Positions 43,444 to 52,670 of a DNA stretch of 64,000 bases are shown one piece after another. The DNA lies in assembly GCF_036227405.1 (NCBI RefSeq), contig NZ_CP109473.1:4340001-4404000 (forward strand), written 5' to 3'. The notes under the pieces were generated by a model. It ran no database searches. It had not been told where the DNA came from and worked only from the letters and a program-made list of their open reading frames with translations. The position numbers and the translations under genes are program-made. The DNA comes from Streptomyces sp. NBC_01460 (GTDB taxonomy: Bacteria; Actinomycetota; Actinomycetes; Streptomycetales; Streptomycetaceae). The first letter of the stretch is position 1; the number at the start of each line of letters is the position of its first letter.

Positions 43444-45927
43444 CTACTCGCCCGGGTGGGCGAGCTCGATGTCGTGACCGTCGACTCCGCCGCCGCTCAC
43501 GGTCAGCGAACCGGCCACCGGCGGGTAGCCGGTCGCGATCACGGAGTAGTCACCGGCGTCCAGGTCGGTGAAGGCGTACACACCGTCGTCGCCGGTGGTC
43601 GACGTGGCGACCACGTTGCCGGCCGCGTCGATCAGCGTGACGCGGGCGTCGTTCAGCGGGGCCCGGCCGGAGCCGGCCCTGACGACACCCCGCACCAGCG
43701 CGCCGGAGCGCAGGGCGACGTCGACCCGGGTGACACCCTGGCCGCCGACCTCCACCGGCAGCGCAAGCGGACGGAAGCCCGCAGCCGTGACGGCGACGGT
43801 CACCGAGCCGGGGATGAGCTCACCGAAGGTGAACTCGCCCGCGTCGCTCGACACGCCCGTGGCCAGTACGTCGCCGCGCACATCGGTCACGACGACCATG
43901 GCGCCCTGGACGGGGGTGCCGCCCTCGGAGGTCCGCACGGTCCCGGAGAGACCGCTCGTACCGGCGAGCAGGATGTCGTAGGCCAGCGGCTCGTCGCCGA
44001 CGACCACGGTGGACGCCTGCGGCTGGAAGCCGTCGGCGGACGCGATCAGGACGTAGCTGCCGGAGCCCGGCGCGTCCAGGACGTAGCCGCCGTCGGCCTG
44101 GGCGACGGAGCGCCCCAGCTGCCGGCCGCCCAGCGAGATCAGCGTGACGGCGGCGCGGGCGACGGGTGCGCCCTCGGCGCCCCGCACCACACCGCGTACG
44201 GGCGTTCCCTGCATGGTCAGCTCCTTCGTGGCAGCCGTCTGCTCCAGGGTGTCGACCGAGGTGGCCTCGGCGACCGGCGCGGCACCGGTGGTGGCCTCGA
44301 CGGACTCCGTCGTGGGGGCCGCCTCCGGGGAGGAGGTGTCGTTGCCCGACCTGGTCTTCAGGGCGACCTCCTTGATGAAGATCGTCAGGAGGAACGCGAC
44401 CAGCGCGGCGGGCGCGGCGTAGAGGAAGACGTCGCCGACACCGTGGCCGTAGGCGACCTCCATGACCGTACGGAGCGGCGCGGGGAGCGCGTCCAGGTCG
44501 GGGATGCCCCCGCCACCGGTTCCGCCGTGGCCGAACGCCGCACCCTGGGGGCCGAGGTCGGCGAGGCCGTCCTTGACGTAGTGGGTGACGCGGTTGCCCA
44601 GGACGGCACCGAGCGCCGAGACGCCGATGGCACCACCGAGGGAACGGAAGAAGGTGACGACGGAGCTGGCCGCGCCGAGGTCGGCGGGAGCCACCTGGTT
44701 CTGCGTGGCGAGCACCAGGTTCTGCATCATCATGCCGATGCCGAGGCCCATGACGAACATGAAGATCGCGATGTGCCAGTACTCGGTGTCGTACCGGATG
44801 GTGCCCAGCAGGCCGAGGCCCGCGGTGAGCAGGAAGCCACCGGTGACGAGCCAGGCCTTCCAGCGGCCCGTCTTGGTGATGATCTGGCCCGACACGGTCG
44901 AGGACAGGAAGAGACCGGCGATCATCGGGATGGTCATGACGCCGGACATGGTCGGCGACTTGTCCCGCGCCAGCTGGAAGTACTGGCTGAAGAAGACGGT
45001 GCCCGCGAACATGCCGATACCGACGAACAGCGAGGCCGCGGAGGCCAGCGTGATGGTGCGGTTACGGAAGAGGCGCAGCGGGATGATCGGCTCGCGGGCC
45101 TTCGTCTCGACGAACAGGAACAGCGCGGCCAGGACGACGGTTCCGCCGAGCATCGTCCAGGTCTGCCAGGAGATCCAGTCGTACTTGTCACCTGCGAAGG
45201 TGACCCAGAGCAGCAGCAGCGAGACCGCGGCGCTGATGAGGAACGCGCCGGACCAGTCGACCTTGACGCCCTCGCGCTTGACCACGGGGAGCTTCAGGGT
45301 CTTCTGCAGCACGATCAGGGCGATGATCGCGAACGGCACACCCACGTAGAAGCACCAGCGCCAGCCCATCCAGCTGGTGTCGGTGATGACTCCGCCGAGG
45401 AGCGGGCCGCCGACGGTGGCGACGGCGAAGACCGCGCCGAGGTAGCCGCTGTAGCGCCCGCGCTCGCGCGGGGCGATCATCGCGGCCATCACGATCTGGG
45501 CGAGGGCCGAGAGGCCGCCGACGCCGATGCCCTGCACCACACGGCAGGCGATGAGCATGCCGCTGCTGGTCGACAGGCCGGCGACTATGGAGCCGCCCAC
45601 GTAGATGACCAGCGCGATCTGGACCAGCAGCTTCTTGCTGAACAGGTCGGCGAGCTTGCCCCACAGCGGGGTGGTGGCGGTCATGGCCAGCAGTGAGGCC
45701 GTCACGACCCAGGTGTAGGCGCTCTGGCCGCCACCGAGGTCGGAGATGATCTCGGGCAGGGCGTTGGAGACGACCGTCGACGACAGAATCGCGACGAACA
45801 TGCCGAGCAGCAGCCCGGTCAGCGCTTCCATGATCTGCCGGTGTGTCATCGGCGTGCCGGCGGGGGCTTCTGCAGCCCCGTGCTTGGCGTGGCCGCCCCG
45901 CACACCGGGTGGTGTGGTCGTAGCCAT
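43444..45927 (-). CDS. DHA2-type exporter with carboxypeptidase-regulatory-like tail
   Basis: 827 residues. The first 535 residues form a 14-helix DHA2 transporter (MTHRQIMEALTGLLLGMFVA, WGKLADLFSKKLL, GPLLGGVITDTSWMGWRWCF). Residues about 560-827 carry four repeats of a carboxypeptidase-regulatory-like (SpaA/Cna-B-like) fold (for example TPVRGVVRGAEGAPVARAAV, DAPGSGSYVLIASADGFQPQ, SSDAGEFTFGELIPGSVTVA). Such a fusion is rare. ATG 45927 has AAGGAA upstream. It follows a MarR gene and shares the operator region with it; a related exporter without the tail is at 50302-51948. Confidence 0.93.
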   Translation of the reverse strand: MATTTPPGVRGGHAKHGAAEAPAGTPMTHRQIMEALTGLLLGMFVAILSSTVVSNALPEIISDLGGGQSAYTWVVTASLLAMTATTPLWGKLADLFSKKLLVQIALVIYVGGSIVAGLSTSSGMLIACRVVQGIGVGGLSALAQIVMAAMIAPRERGRYSGYLGAVFAVATVGGPLLGGVITDTSWMGWRWCFYVGVPFAIIALIVLQKTLKLPVVKREGVKVDWSGAFLISAAVSLLLLWVTFAGDKYDWISWQTWTMLGGTVVLAALFLFVETKAREPIIPLRLFRNRTITLASAASLFVGIGMFAGTVFFSQYFQLARDKSPTMSGVMTIPMIAGLFLSSTVSGQIITKTGRWKAWLVTGGFLLTAGLGLLGTIRYDTEYWHIAIFMFVMGLGIGMMMQNLVLATQNQVAPADLGAASSVVTFFRSLGGAIGVSALGAVLGNRVTHYVKDGLADLGPQGAAFGHGGTGGGGIPDLDALPAPLRTVMEVAYGHGVGDVFLYAAPAALVAFLLTIFIKEVALKTRSGNDTSSPEAAPTTESVEATTGAAPVAEATSVDTLEQTAATKELTMQGTPVRGVVRGAEGAPVARAAVTLISLGGRQLGRSVAQADGGYVLDAPGSGSYVLIASADGFQPQASTVVVGDEPLAYDILLAGTSGLSGTVRTSEGGTPVQGAMVVVTDVRGDVLATGVSSDAGEFTFGELIPGSVTVAVTAAGFRPLALPVEVGGQGVTRVDVALRSGALVRGVVRAGSGRAPLNDARVTLIDAAGNVVATSTTGDDGVYAFTDLDAGDYSVIATGYPPVAGSLTVSGGGVDGHDIELAHPGE

Positions 45928-45950
45928 TGAATTCCTTCTCTTTGCTTCTG

Positions 45951-46463
45951 TTACACGGGTGTACGGGTGTGCACATCGTCGGGGTGCCCGGTGCGGCAGT
46001 CGCCGCTGTGCCGTCCGGGGGCGCATCCTCCGGGGCCGCGGCAGGAGAAGCTGTCGCGCAGCCGGGACAACAACGAGTTGAGCTGCCCGACTTCTTCGTC
46101 GGACCAGTCGTCGAGGTGGTCGGCGAACATTTCCGTCGTCCGTCGGCCCAGTTCGTCGATCATGTCGGCGCCGGCGGGGGTCAGCCGCAGGATGCGGGAC
46201 CGCTTGTCCGTCGGGTCCGAGGACCGTTCGATCCAGCCGTTCTCCACCGCGTGGGTCACATGTCTGCTGGTCACCGACATGTTCACGGCCAGGAGCTCGG
46301 CGAGTCGGGAGATCCGCATCTCCCCGTACTTGGCCAGCAGCGTCAGCACGGTGGCCGAGCCACCGGGACACTCGGCGGGCAGGATGCGGGCGAGGCCCCG
46401 CTTGACGGCTCCGACGGCGCTGAGCTGCCGGGCCAGTTCTTCGTACTGGCTCCGTGCTGCCAC
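45951..46463 (-). CDS. MarR-family repressor
   Basis: 170 residues. Winged helix of the MarR type (LTLLAKYGEMRISRLAELLA, NMSVTSRHVTHAVENGWIER, DKRSRILRLTPAGADMI) flanked by dimerisation helices; the C-terminus is unusually Cys/His rich (FSCRGPGGCAPG, DCRTGHPDDVH), perhaps a redox or metal site. GTG 46463 with GGAGG five to six bases upstream. It is 23 bp upstream of the exporter it most likely controls. Confidence 0.92.
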   Translation of the reverse strand: MAARSQYEELARQLSAVGAVKRGLARILPAECPGGSATVLTLLAKYGEMRISRLAELLAVNMSVTSRHVTHAVENGWIERSSDPTDKRSRILRLTPAGADMIDELGRRTTEMFADHLDDWSDEEVGQLNSLLSRLRDSFSCRGPGGCAPGRHSGDCRTGHPDDVHTRTPV

Positions 46464-46495
46464 CGACCCTCCAGACGTCTCGCGAGGTCATCTTG

Positions 46496-46537
46496 TTGCT
46501 TAGGGCAACGATAGAAGCAGTTGGTTGCCACAGGCAA
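46496..46537. promoter_or_regulatory. Two MarR-type operators
   Basis: TTGCTTAGGGCAA (46496-46508) and TTGCCACAGGCAA (46525-46537), both of the form TTGC-N5-GCAA, 29 bp centre to centre, 33 bp and more upstream of the MarR start. Confidence 0.75.
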
Positions 46538-46789
46538 ACGAAAGCGGGCTTGCAGAAGTAAAGGAACGCAAAAGCCTGCGTAGGGGCCGGGTCAAGCGTG
46601 CAGCGCACAGGGGGCGGGCCGCGCCGGATGTGTCCCTCGCCACACACGGAGTCCCCTGGTGGGGGCCGTGGAGGCGGTGCGCGGCGCCCGGGCGGGCGGG
46701 TGAAGAGGCCGTGCGCACCGGGAACGGGCATCGGCCCCCGGGGCCCCGGGGGTTGGGCGGAAGGCCTGCGTTCGCTAGGGTCCTGGGCC

Positions 46790-47005
46790 ATGGCACACAA
46801 CCCCCACGCCCCGCAGCCGGGCCCCGAGGGCACTCACGACCCGGCGGGCAGCACGCAGATGTTCCGCGCGTTTGTCGACGAGGGCGAGCCGCAGCGCAGG
46901 CCGCAGCCCGCAGCGACCTCGTCCGGCCCGAGGACCGGAGTGATCGTGGCCGTCGTCGCGGTCATCGTCGTCCTCGGCGCGGTCGCCTGGCTCGCGCTCG
47001 GCTGA
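46790..47005 (+). CDS. Small membrane protein
   Basis: 71 residues from ATG 46790, downstream of a TAGGGT element that suggests a leaderless start. Hydrophilic N-terminal half with Gln/Pro, then one helix (GVIVAVVAVIVVLGAVAWLA) and the C-terminus. Unknown function; conserved small single-pass proteins of this kind are common in Streptomyces. Confidence 0.7.
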   Translation: MAHNPHAPQPGPEGTHDPAGSTQMFRAFVDEGEPQRRPQPAATSSGPRTGVIVAVVAVIVVLGAVAWLALG

Positions 47006-47236
47006 CCGGACCCCCCGTCCCCTTCACCGCAGGCCCGCCGCCCCTCTCCGGGGGGCTCAGGGCCCGCGAGGCGCCCACGTGAGCGTGCGCGCCGCCTCTT
47101 TCCGTACCGCTCCCGCTCCGCCCGTCGGCGCGGGAGCGTCTGCGTTCTCCCGCCGCGTTCCACGACCACCCCTCCTGCTGCACGGGGATGCGTTCCAGGA
47201 TCGCCGCGCCGGCCGGGCGGGGAGGCCCGGGCACGG

Positions 47237-47275
47237 CGAAGCCGCCGGGGCGGTGATCGTGCCCCGGCGGCTTCG
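47237..47275. terminator. Terminator hairpin downstream of sigN
   Basis: Perfect 14-bp arms (CGAAGCCGCCGGGG and complement), 30 bp past the sigN stop on the minus strand. Confidence 0.7.
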
Positions 47276-47304
47276 GGAGCCGTTCCGGACGGACCCGCAG
47301 GGGG

Positions 47305-48171
47305 TCAGTCGGCGATGAGCCCCTCCCTGAGCTGGGTGAGCGTCCGGGTCAGCAGGCGCGAGACGTGCATCTGCGAGATGCCGACCTCCTCGCCGATCTG
47401 CGACTGGGTCATGTTGGCGAAGAAGCGCAGCATGATGATCTGCCGCTCGCGCGGGGCGAGCTTGGCCAGCAGCGGCTTCAGGGACTCGCGGTACTCGACG
47501 CCTTCCAGTGCCGTGTCCTCGTACCCCAGACGGTCCGCCAGCGAGCCCTCGCCGCCGTCGTCCTCGGGGGAGGGCGAGTCCAGCGAGGAGGCCGTGTAGG
47601 CGTTGCCCACGGCGAGGCCGTCGACCACGTCCTCCTCGGAGACCCCGAGCGCCTTGGCCAGCTCCGGCACCGTCGGCGAGCGGTCGAGCTTCTGGGCGAG
47701 CTCGTCGCTGGTCTTCGTGAGGGCGAGCCGCAGCTCCTGGAGGCGGCGCGGCACCCGGACCGACCACGAGGTGTCGCGGAAGAAGCGCTTGATCTCCCCC
47801 ACGACGGTCGGCATCGCGAACGTGGGGAATTCCACGCCCCGTTCGCAGTCGAAGCGGTCGATCGCCTTGATCAGGCCGATCGTCCCGACCTGGACGATGT
47901 CCTCCATGGGTTCGTTACGGCTCCGGAACCGCGCCGCCGCGTACCGCACGAGCGGGAGGTTGAGCTCGATGAGTGTGTCCCGCACATAGGCCCGCTCCGG
48001 GCTGTCCGTTCCGTCGGGGCCCGATGCGGGGCCCAGCGCGGCGAGCCGCAGGAACAGGGAGCGGGACAGCGTGCGGGTGTCGATGGCTTCCGGCGAGCTG
48101 GTGAGCACGGCAGGTGCCGGCACGCTCTTCGTGAGCGTGAGCACCTTCGAGCTGCCCTGTTCTGTGGACAT
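47305..48171 (-). CDS. sigN: Sigma-B/F-type sigma factor SigN
   Basis: 288 residues, stress/sporulation sigma factor of the SigB-SigF family. Region 2 [20 protein letters not shown] and [18 protein letters not shown], region 3 RRLQELRLALTKTSDELAQK, region 4 KLAPRERQIIMLRFFANMTQ and [15 protein letters not shown]. The tandem arrangement with a second such gene upstream on the same strand is that of sigF-sigN in S. coelicolor, which is why I use the symbol; N could be another paralogue. Starts ATG 48171. Confidence 0.85.
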   Translation of the reverse strand: MSTEQGSSKVLTLTKSVPAPAVLTSSPEAIDTRTLSRSLFLRLAALGPASGPDGTDSPERAYVRDTLIELNLPLVRYAAARFRSRNEPMEDIVQVGTIGLIKAIDRFDCERGVEFPTFAMPTVVGEIKRFFRDTSWSVRVPRRLQELRLALTKTSDELAQKLDRSPTVPELAKALGVSEEDVVDGLAVGNAYTASSLDSPSPEDDGGEGSLADRLGYEDTALEGVEYRESLKPLLAKLAPRERQIIMLRFFANMTQSQIGEEVGISQMHVSRLLTRTLTQLREGLIAD

Positions 48172-48283
48172 GCCACCCCCTTGAGGTCGCGGACGGTCGC
48201 GGTGGCCACGACCATCGGAGGAACGCAGCCTCCACCTGAATACCGGAGGTAGGGCTGCGGCAAACGCGGTTCCAGCAGAATGT

Positions 48284-48315
48284 CACATGTCGGCAACACG
48301 CTGTAGTGACATGTC
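48284..48315. promoter_or_regulatory. Repeated ACATGTC motif before sigN
   Basis: TGTCACATGTC and GTGACATGTC occur 24 bp apart (CACATGTC 48284-48291; GACATGTC 48308-48315), with TGTCAC/GTGACA facing each other. The GACATGTC palindrome occurs again before sigF. Confidence 0.4.
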
Positions 48316-48405
48316 GACAAGTAAGCGTGGAAACTGCGCAGGAAACTGGGGGTGTGGGGCTTTTGCGCCCCCGGATTCCGTCCTCCCGGGGTCTACCCGT
48401 TCTGG

Positions 48406-49263
48406 TTACGCCTCGATCCTGTTTGCGGACCTCAGTCGGGCGAAACTTCTGGCCAGAAGCCTTGACACGTGCATCTGGGAGACACCCAGTTCCGCGCTGA
48501 TCTGCGACTGCGTCAGGTTGTTGTAGTAGCGCAGCAGGAGGATCCGCTGCTCGCGCTCGGGGAGCTGCACGAGCAGGTGCCGGACGAGGTCCCGGTGTTC
48601 GACGCCGGCCAGGGCCGGGTCCTCGTAGCCGAGCCGGTCCAGGAGCCCGGGCAGGCCGTCGCCCTCCTGCGCCGCCTCCAGCGAGGTCGCGTGGTACGAG
48701 CGGCCCGCCTCGATGCAGGCGAGGACCTCGTCCTCGGAGATCTTCAGGCGCTCGGCGATCTCGGCGGTGGTCGGTGAGCGGCCGTGAGCGGTCGTCAGGT
48801 CCTCGGTGGCGCCGGTGACCTGGACCCAGAGCTCGTGCAGCCGCCGCGGTACGTGCACGGTCCGGACGTTGTCCCGGAAGTAGCGCTTGATCTCGCCGAC
48901 CACGGTGGGCATGGCGAACGTGGGGAACTGGACGCCGCGTTCCGGGTCGAAGCGGTCGATGGCGTTGATCAGGCCGATGGTGCCGACCTGGACGACGTCC
49001 TCCATCGGCTCGTTGCGGCTGCGGAACCTGGCCGCCGCATAGCGCACGAGCGGCAGGTTCGCCTCGATCAGCGCGGTACGCACCGCGTGGTGCTCGGAGG
49101 TGCCCGGTTCGAGGTCCTTGAGCCGTCCGAACAGCACCTGGGTCAGTGCCCTGGTGTCCGCGCCCCGGGTCCTGGCGGGCGTGCTCGGATCGGGGGTCTC
49201 GGTCTGGATGTCGTCCGTCTGGACGTTCTGGGGCGGGACTTGAGGCGCTGTACTGGCCGGCAC
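48406..49263 (-). CDS. sigF: Sigma factor SigF
   Basis: 285 residues, same family as sigN. Region 2 [37 protein letters not shown]; region 4 [20 protein letters not shown] and [17 protein letters not shown]. In S. coelicolor sigF is needed late in spore maturation. GTG start at 49263 with AAAGGGG upstream. Co-oriented with sigN but separated by 234 bp, so each probably has its own promoter. No anti-sigma gene lies next to it. Confidence 0.88.
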   Translation of the reverse strand: MPASTAPQVPPQNVQTDDIQTETPDPSTPARTRGADTRALTQVLFGRLKDLEPGTSEHHAVRTALIEANLPLVRYAAARFRSRNEPMEDVVQVGTIGLINAIDRFDPERGVQFPTFAMPTVVGEIKRYFRDNVRTVHVPRRLHELWVQVTGATEDLTTAHGRSPTTAEIAERLKISEDEVLACIEAGRSYHATSLEAAQEGDGLPGLLDRLGYEDPALAGVEHRDLVRHLLVQLPEREQRILLLRYYNNLTQSQISAELGVSQMHVSRLLARSFARLRSANRIEA

Positions 49264-49330
49264 GGTGTCGCCACCCCTTTGCGGTCAACTACGGTCAACT
49301 CATCCGTCAAAAGCGGTCATAGCATCACAA

Positions 49331-49338
49331 GACATGTC
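49331..49338. promoter_or_regulatory. GACATGTC before sigF
   Basis: Eight-base palindrome 68 bp upstream of the sigF start, identical to the one before sigN at 48308-48315. Confidence 0.3.
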
Positions 49339-49400
49339 CACTGTGTGCAAGCACCGCATGGAGTCGTGTTGAGGGCGTTTTGGTTTAAACATGCCGAAAA

Positions 49401-49424
49401 GCCCCTCTCCTGTAGGGGAGGGGC
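49401..49424 (-). terminator. Rho-independent terminator of the Dabb gene
   Basis: GCCCCTCTCC/GGGGAGGGGC hairpin with a short loop, followed on the minus strand by TTTT. Confidence 0.8.
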
Positions 49425-49449
49425 CGGTGGGACCAGGGGGCCGAAAGGA

Positions 49450-49743
49450 TCAGAAGGGGTAGTCGGCGATCACCCAAGTGGCGAACTCACGCCACTGCCC
49501 GGCCGCGGCCTGGTGCTCGGGGTGCTCGACGTACCGCTTGAGCGCGTCCTCGTCGGCGACCGCCGAGTTGATGGCGAAGTCGTAGGCGATCGGCCGGTCG
49601 GTGATGTTCCAGGCGCACTCCCAGAACTCCAGCTCGGGGATCTTCCCGCCGAGCTCCCGGAAGGCCTCCGCACCGGCGACGACCCGCGGATCGTCCCGCT
49701 CGACGCCGTCGTTCAGCTTGAACAGGACCAGGTGGCGGATCAT
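49450..49743 (-). CDS. Dabb (stress-responsive A/B barrel) protein
   Basis: 97 residues, a single dimeric alpha/beta barrel: MIRHLVLFKLNDGVERDDPR, IPELEFWECAWNITDRP, DEDALKRYVEHPEHQAAAG and WVIADYPF match the Dabb pattern. Probably a small stress-related protein. ATG 49743 with GTAGGAG. Confidence 0.9.
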   Translation of the reverse strand: MIRHLVLFKLNDGVERDDPRVVAGAEAFRELGGKIPELEFWECAWNITDRPIAYDFAINSAVADEDALKRYVEHPEHQAAAGQWREFATWVIADYPF

Positions 49744-49751
49744 GGGTTCTC

Positions 49752-49913
49752 CTACTTCACGAGCTCGGACATGAAGTCTCCGACGCCCTGCGCGGCGCTC
49801 GAAATACCTTCGAACCCTACTTGGACGAGATCGGCTGCCCGCTCGGGCGAGGTGATGATCGTGTACAGCACGAAGACCACAATCATGTAGAGCGCGATCT
49901 TCCTCGCTTGCAC
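49752..49913 (-). CDS. Small membrane protein
   Basis: 53 residues from GTG 49913 (or 64 from GTG 49946): QARKIALYMIVVFVLYTIIT is a membrane helix and the rest an amphipathic tail (VQVGFEGISSAAQGVGDFMS). Known only as a small conserved Streptomyces family. It precedes the Dabb gene by 8 bp and is probably co-transcribed. Confidence 0.7.
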   Translation of the reverse strand: MQARKIALYMIVVFVLYTIITSPERAADLVQVGFEGISSAAQGVGDFMSELVK

Positions 49914-50301
49914 CACGGCCAGCCCCCGCCTCTCCCCTTCGATCACCTGTGCAGTCGGGTGATTCTAGCCGCACGTATGGCCGTATCCGCTGGCCGTTTC
50001 CGATCACTCGGGCGGCTTTTAGGGCCGAAGGACCCGTCGATTCGGGCCCTTTGTCGGCGGCTGCGGCTTACGTCGAGGAGGAGGATGGGGGGTGAGCCCG
50101 CCGCACCCTCAGGAATGCGCGGGCCGAGGAACGGGACCTGCACGAGGTCCCCACCGCGTGACTCCCCCCGACCGCGGCGAGGACCTACGGTCCCCGTTCT
50201 CACCGGGGGAAGCGGCTTGTCCCCCCGATGCCGCTTCCCCCGACCTGACGTCCGAAGGGCCCGGCGCATCGCGCCGGGCCCTTCGTGCGTCCTCCCGCGG
50301 G
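49914..50301. other. Intergenic region with two hairpins
   Basis: About 390 bp between minus-strand genes. It contains a perfect 15-bp-arm hairpin (50253-50285) and a second stem at 50205-50241 (GGGGGAAGCGGC and complement). No gene. Confidence 0.55.
50253..50285. terminator. Terminator of the MFS gene
   Basis: Perfect 15-bp arms (CGAAGGGCCCGGCGC and complement), 3-nt loop, 17 bp past the MFS stop. Confidence 0.8.
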
Positions 50302-51948
50302 TCAGTCCTTCCGGAGGCCGACCGCGCCGGGGGCGGCGTCCTGGGCGCCCGGGGCCGAGCCGTCCCGGGGCGCCGGCACGGTGACGGCCGCCGCGTCCTC
50401 CGCGGCCAGGCGCTCCATGCCGCTCGTCGTCTTGAGGGGCTTCTCCTTGATGAAGAGCACCGCGAGCAGACCGAGGAAGGCGAACGGGGTGGCGATGAGG
50501 AAGAGGTCGCCGGTCGCGACGCCGTAGGCGTGCTCGACGATGTTCTTCATCGGCTCGGGCAGCGTGGTCATGTCGGGCACGGCGCTGCCGTGGCCGCCGC
50601 CCGCCACCGGGATGCCGTTCTCCGCGAGGCCCTTGGCCATCTCGTCGGCCACCCGGTTGGCGAGGATCGCGCCGAGCACGCTGGTGCCGACGGTGCCGCC
50701 GAGGCTGCGGAAGAAGGAGAGCACGGAGGTCGCGGCGCCCAGCTCGTGAGCGGGCACGTCGTTCTGCGCGGCGAGCACGAGGTTCTGCATCAGCATGCCG
50801 ACGCCGATCCCCATGAAGGCCATGTACACGCTGAGCAGACCGAAGTGGGTGTCGGCGTCGATGGTCGAGAGCAGACCGAGGCCCGCGGTCATGACGACGG
50901 CGCCCGAGACGAGGTAGATCTTCCACTTGCCGGTCGCGGAGATGATCTGCCCGGCGATGGTCGAGGAGACCAGCAGGCCGCCGATCAGCGGGAGGCTCAT
51001 GAGCCCTGCGACGGTCGGGGACTTGCCCAGCGAGATCTGGAAGTACTGGGAAAGGAACACGGTCCCGGCGAACATCGCGATACCGACGAAGAAGCTCGCC
51101 AGGGTCGTGAGCGACACCGTGCGGTTACGGAAGATGCCCAGCGGGATGATCGGCTCGGCGGCCCTGGACTCGACGAGGACGGCCGCGGCCAGCAGCACCA
51201 CGCCGCCGGTCACCAGGGCGGCCGTCTGCCAGGAGGCCCAGTCGAAGCTGTTGCCCGCGAGCGACGTCCAGATCAGCAGCGCGCAGACGCCCGCCACGAT
51301 CAGGAAGGCGCCCAGCCAGTCGATCCTGACCTGGCGGCGGACCGTCGGGAGCTTCAGGGTGCGCTGGAGCAGCACGATCCCGGCCAGCGCGAACGGCACA
51401 CCGATGAAGAAGCACCAGCGCCAGCCGAGCCACGAGGTGTCCACGAGGACACCGCCGATCAGCGGACCCGCGACCGTGCCCACGGCGAAGACCGCGCCGA
51501 AGATGCCCGCGTACTTGCCGAGCCGGCGCGGCGGGATGATCGCGGCCATCACGATCTGGGCCAGCGCGGTGAGGCCACCGGCGCCGACGCCCTGGATGAC
51601 CCGGCTGATGATCAGGGTGACGACGTCCTGGGAGAAGCCGGCCACCAGGGAGCCGACGACGAACAGGCCGAGCGACAGCTGGAGCAGCAGCTTCTGGTTG
51701 AAGAGGTCGGCGAGCTTGCCCCACAGCGGCACGGTGGCCGTCATGGCGAGCAGCTCGGAGGTCACGACCCAGGTGTACGAGGACTGGCTCGCGCCGAGGT
51801 CGGCGATGATCCGCGGCAGGGCGTTGGCGACGACCGTGCCCGCGAGGATGGCGACGAACATGCCCGCCATCAGGCCGGACATCGCCTGGAGTATCTGGCG
51901 GTTGGACATGGAGGAGGGCGCCTGCCCGGGCGCCTCGGTAGCGGTCAC
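50302..51948 (-). CDS. DHA2-type MFS exporter
   Basis: 548 residues (GTG 51948, AAGGAC upstream). Fourteen helices, motif MSNRQILQAMSGLMAGMFVA, WGKLADLFNQKLLL, GPLIGGVLVDTSWLGWRWCF. It closely resembles the tailed exporter at 43444-45927 (same N-terminal pattern) but ends in a short Ala/Pro-rich tail. The TetR gene is upstream on the same strand, 74 bp away. Confidence 0.94.
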   Translation of the reverse strand: MTATEAPGQAPSSMSNRQILQAMSGLMAGMFVAILAGTVVANALPRIIADLGASQSSYTWVVTSELLAMTATVPLWGKLADLFNQKLLLQLSLGLFVVGSLVAGFSQDVVTLIISRVIQGVGAGGLTALAQIVMAAIIPPRRLGKYAGIFGAVFAVGTVAGPLIGGVLVDTSWLGWRWCFFIGVPFALAGIVLLQRTLKLPTVRRQVRIDWLGAFLIVAGVCALLIWTSLAGNSFDWASWQTAALVTGGVVLLAAAVLVESRAAEPIIPLGIFRNRTVSLTTLASFFVGIAMFAGTVFLSQYFQISLGKSPTVAGLMSLPLIGGLLVSSTIAGQIISATGKWKIYLVSGAVVMTAGLGLLSTIDADTHFGLLSVYMAFMGIGVGMLMQNLVLAAQNDVPAHELGAATSVLSFFRSLGGTVGTSVLGAILANRVADEMAKGLAENGIPVAGGGHGSAVPDMTTLPEPMKNIVEHAYGVATGDLFLIATPFAFLGLLAVLFIKEKPLKTTSGMERLAAEDAAAVTVPAPRDGSAPGAQDAAPGAVGLRKD

Positions 51949-52022
51949 GGTGTCCTTCTTCGGTACGGGAGCAGAACGGGGTCGGTGGTGTGCGGAGCGG
52001 CGGCCGGTGCGGGCCGGGCCCG

Positions 52023-52670
52023 CTACTCGGTGGGGCGCGGGAGGCCCTGGGCCAGCTGGGTGAAGACCTCGTGGAAGGCGTCCGCGAGCGCGGTCTCGCC
52101 GGGGTGGTCGCACCAGTGCTCGAGGGCGACCCGCAGGGCGGTCAGGGTGACGGCGGCGAGGAGCCGCGCGAAGAGGGCGGTGCCGGGGGCCTCTTCCGTG
52201 TCCGGCCCCGGGCCGTGGAGCCGGTCGGTGAGGGCGACGGCGAGCGCCCGTTCGTCCGCCATGTGCGCCTGGAGGCCGCGGTGGATGAGGTGTGGCGAGC
52301 GCTGGAGCACCTTGGACTGGAGGGCCCACAGCTCCTGACGGCTCTCGAACCCGTCGAGCTCGGTGACGAGGGCGTCGCGTACGACGTCGAGCGGCGGCAG
52401 GTCGGCGGGGGCGCTGCGCACGGACTCCCTGATCCGTTCGCCCACCTCGTCGTCGACCAGGACGAACGCGTCGTCGTGGCTGGGGAAGTAGTTGAAGAAC
52501 GTCCTGGGTGAGACACCGGCGGCCTCGCTGATGGCCTCGACGGTGACGTGCTCGACGCCGTGCTCGGCGGCCAGCCGTACGGCGGCCTCGGCGATGGCCC
52601 TGCGCGTGGCCCGCTTCTTGCGCTCCCGCAGCCCGGGCGCGGAGGTCGTCGTCTTCGGCACAACGTGCAT
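52023..52670 (-). CDS. TetR-family regulator
   Basis: 215 residues. Helix-turn-helix at about 20-65 (RAIAEAAVRLAAEHGVEHVT; AAGVSPRTFFNYFPSHDDAF), C-terminal ligand domain. Start ATG 52670, probably leaderless: the start codon sits inside the inverted repeat GTGCAT-N11-ATGCAC (52665-52687), so the protein likely represses itself and the exporter behind it. Confidence 0.92.
   Translation of the reverse strand: MHVVPKTTTSAPGLRERKKRATRRAIAEAAVRLAAEHGVEHVTVEAISEAAGVSPRTFFNYFPSHDDAFVLVDDEVGERIRESVRSAPADLPPLDVVRDALVTELDGFESRQELWALQSKVLQRSPHLIHRGLQAHMADERALAVALTDRLHGPGPDTEEAPGTALFARLLAAVTLTALRVALEHWCDHPGETALADAFHEVFTQLAQGLPRPTE

Noticed and set aside
43306..45696. Long plus-strand frame opposite the tailed exporter
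   Set aside because: Shadow of the exporter gene; no domain, composition typical of antisense frames.
50092..52338. Plus-strand frame opposite the second DHA2 exporter and TetR gene
   Set aside because: Antisense shadow that runs through two real genes and their intergenic region.
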